This document shows positions 63,866 through 64,000 of a DNA stretch of 64,000 nucleotides, one piece after another. Position numbers and translations under genes: made by a program. The stretch is from UBA710 sp051656785 (GTDB lineage: Bacteria > Bacillota_I > Bacilli_A > Mycoplasmatales > Metamycoplasmataceae), in contig JBOFJK010000005.1 of NCBI GenBank assembly GCA_051656785.1, positions 1-64,000 on the forward strand, read 5' to 3'. The first letter of the stretch is position 1. Each line of letters starts with the position of its first letter. Under the pieces are notes generated by a model. The model made no database searches. It saw only the letters and a list, made by a program, of their open reading frames with translations, and was not told where the DNA came from.

Positions 63866-64000
63866 ATGGCAGAAAAATATATACTTACGCTTGATTCTGG
63901 AACTACATCATGTAGATCTCTAGTTATCAACAAAAAAGGTGAAGTTCTAGCAACATCACAAATAGGAATCACTCAATACTACCCACAAAGTGGATGAGTT
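63866..64000 (+). CDS. glpK: Glycerol kinase (5' part, cut by the window edge)
   Basis: The first 45 codons of a FGGY-family kinase, reading MAEKYILTLDSGTTSCRSLV then QIGITQYYPQSGWV, matching the conserved DSGTTSxR phosphate-binding start and the QxYPxxGWVE of GlpK. It makes glycerol-3-phosphate for GlpO. AAAAGGAG precedes the ATG. It starts 45 nt after glpO, so the two form one operon; a glpF facilitator is not next to them on this side. Confidence 0.93.

Noticed and set aside
1..64000. tRNA, rRNA, CRISPR, insertion sequence, prophage or integrative element
   Set aside because: Spacers are short and AT-rich; no cloverleaf, spaced identical repeats, transposase, integrase or phage protein was seen on either strand.

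Overview
This window comes from a wall-less bacterium of the class Mollicutes. The DNA is strongly AT-rich, and nearly every conserved protein reads through in-frame TGA codons at positions where its family carries tryptophan (rpsD, fruA, mnmG, ftsH, polC, leuS and others), so translation table 4 (UGA = Trp) applies. All coordinates below use that code. The gene set (PTS sugar uptake, glycolysis, GlpO/GlpK, peptidases, no amino-acid or wall biosynthesis) fits a fermentative mycoplasma. The leucyl-tRNA synthetase lacks the whole CP1 editing domain, a trait reported for Mycoplasma mobile, so M. mobile or a relative in the hominis group is a reasonable guess. The sequence alone does not prove it.

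Layout. 0-4.4 kb: a lactose/cellobiose-type PTS (IIB, IIC, an unknown membrane protein, IIA) with a MupG/DUF871 protein. 4.5-5.1 kb: rpsD. 5.3-10.5 kb: a fructose-family PTS permease (IIA-IIB-IIC), manA and pyrG. 10.5-15.1 kb: the rimP-nusA-ylxR-infB-rbfA translation operon with an attenuator-like hairpin in its leader. 15.1-18.5 kb, minus strand: pseudouridine synthase, mnmG and a membrane protein. 18.6-21.8 kb: two tandem 6-phospho-beta-glucosidases. 21.9-23.1 kb: deoB. 23.2-28.9 kb, minus strand: recD2, pth, tilS, ftsH. 29-34.3 kb: gmk-prpC-prkC-rsgA-rpe and a large unknown gene. 34.3-36.1 kb: tpiA-pfkA. 36.1-44.7 kb: MATE transporter, editing-less leuS, pepA, and unknown membrane proteins plus a lipoprotein. 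44.8-52.8 kb: ftsY-ylxM, pyrH-frr-cdsA, polC. 52.8-56.6 kb: glf, cutC, nagB-nagA. 56.6-64 kb: glutathione peroxidase, an amino-acid permease, an M42 peptidase, apt, pepF, glpO and the start of glpK.

Functional picture. Imported phospho-sugars (beta-glucosides, fructose/mannose-like sugars, amino sugars) feed glycolysis through Bgl, ManA, NagA/NagB, PfkA and TpiA. Glycerol enters through GlpK/GlpO, which yields H2O2. Three peptidases (M17, M42, M3) and an APC permease supply amino acids. No tRNA, rRNA, insertion sequence, CRISPR array or prophage was seen.

Most notable: (i) the LeuRS without CP1, with a 13-bp direct repeat exactly at the junction; (ii) about a dozen genes whose only visible signal is a -10 box 6-11 nt before the ATG, predicting leaderless mRNAs; (iii) a PolC whose PHP domain has lost its metal-ligand motifs; (iv) a gene-conversion-like tract between the two glycosidases; (v) a 33-bp near-perfect palindrome before the PTS IIA-mupG unit; (vi) an unknown 491-residue protein with an internal domain duplication.
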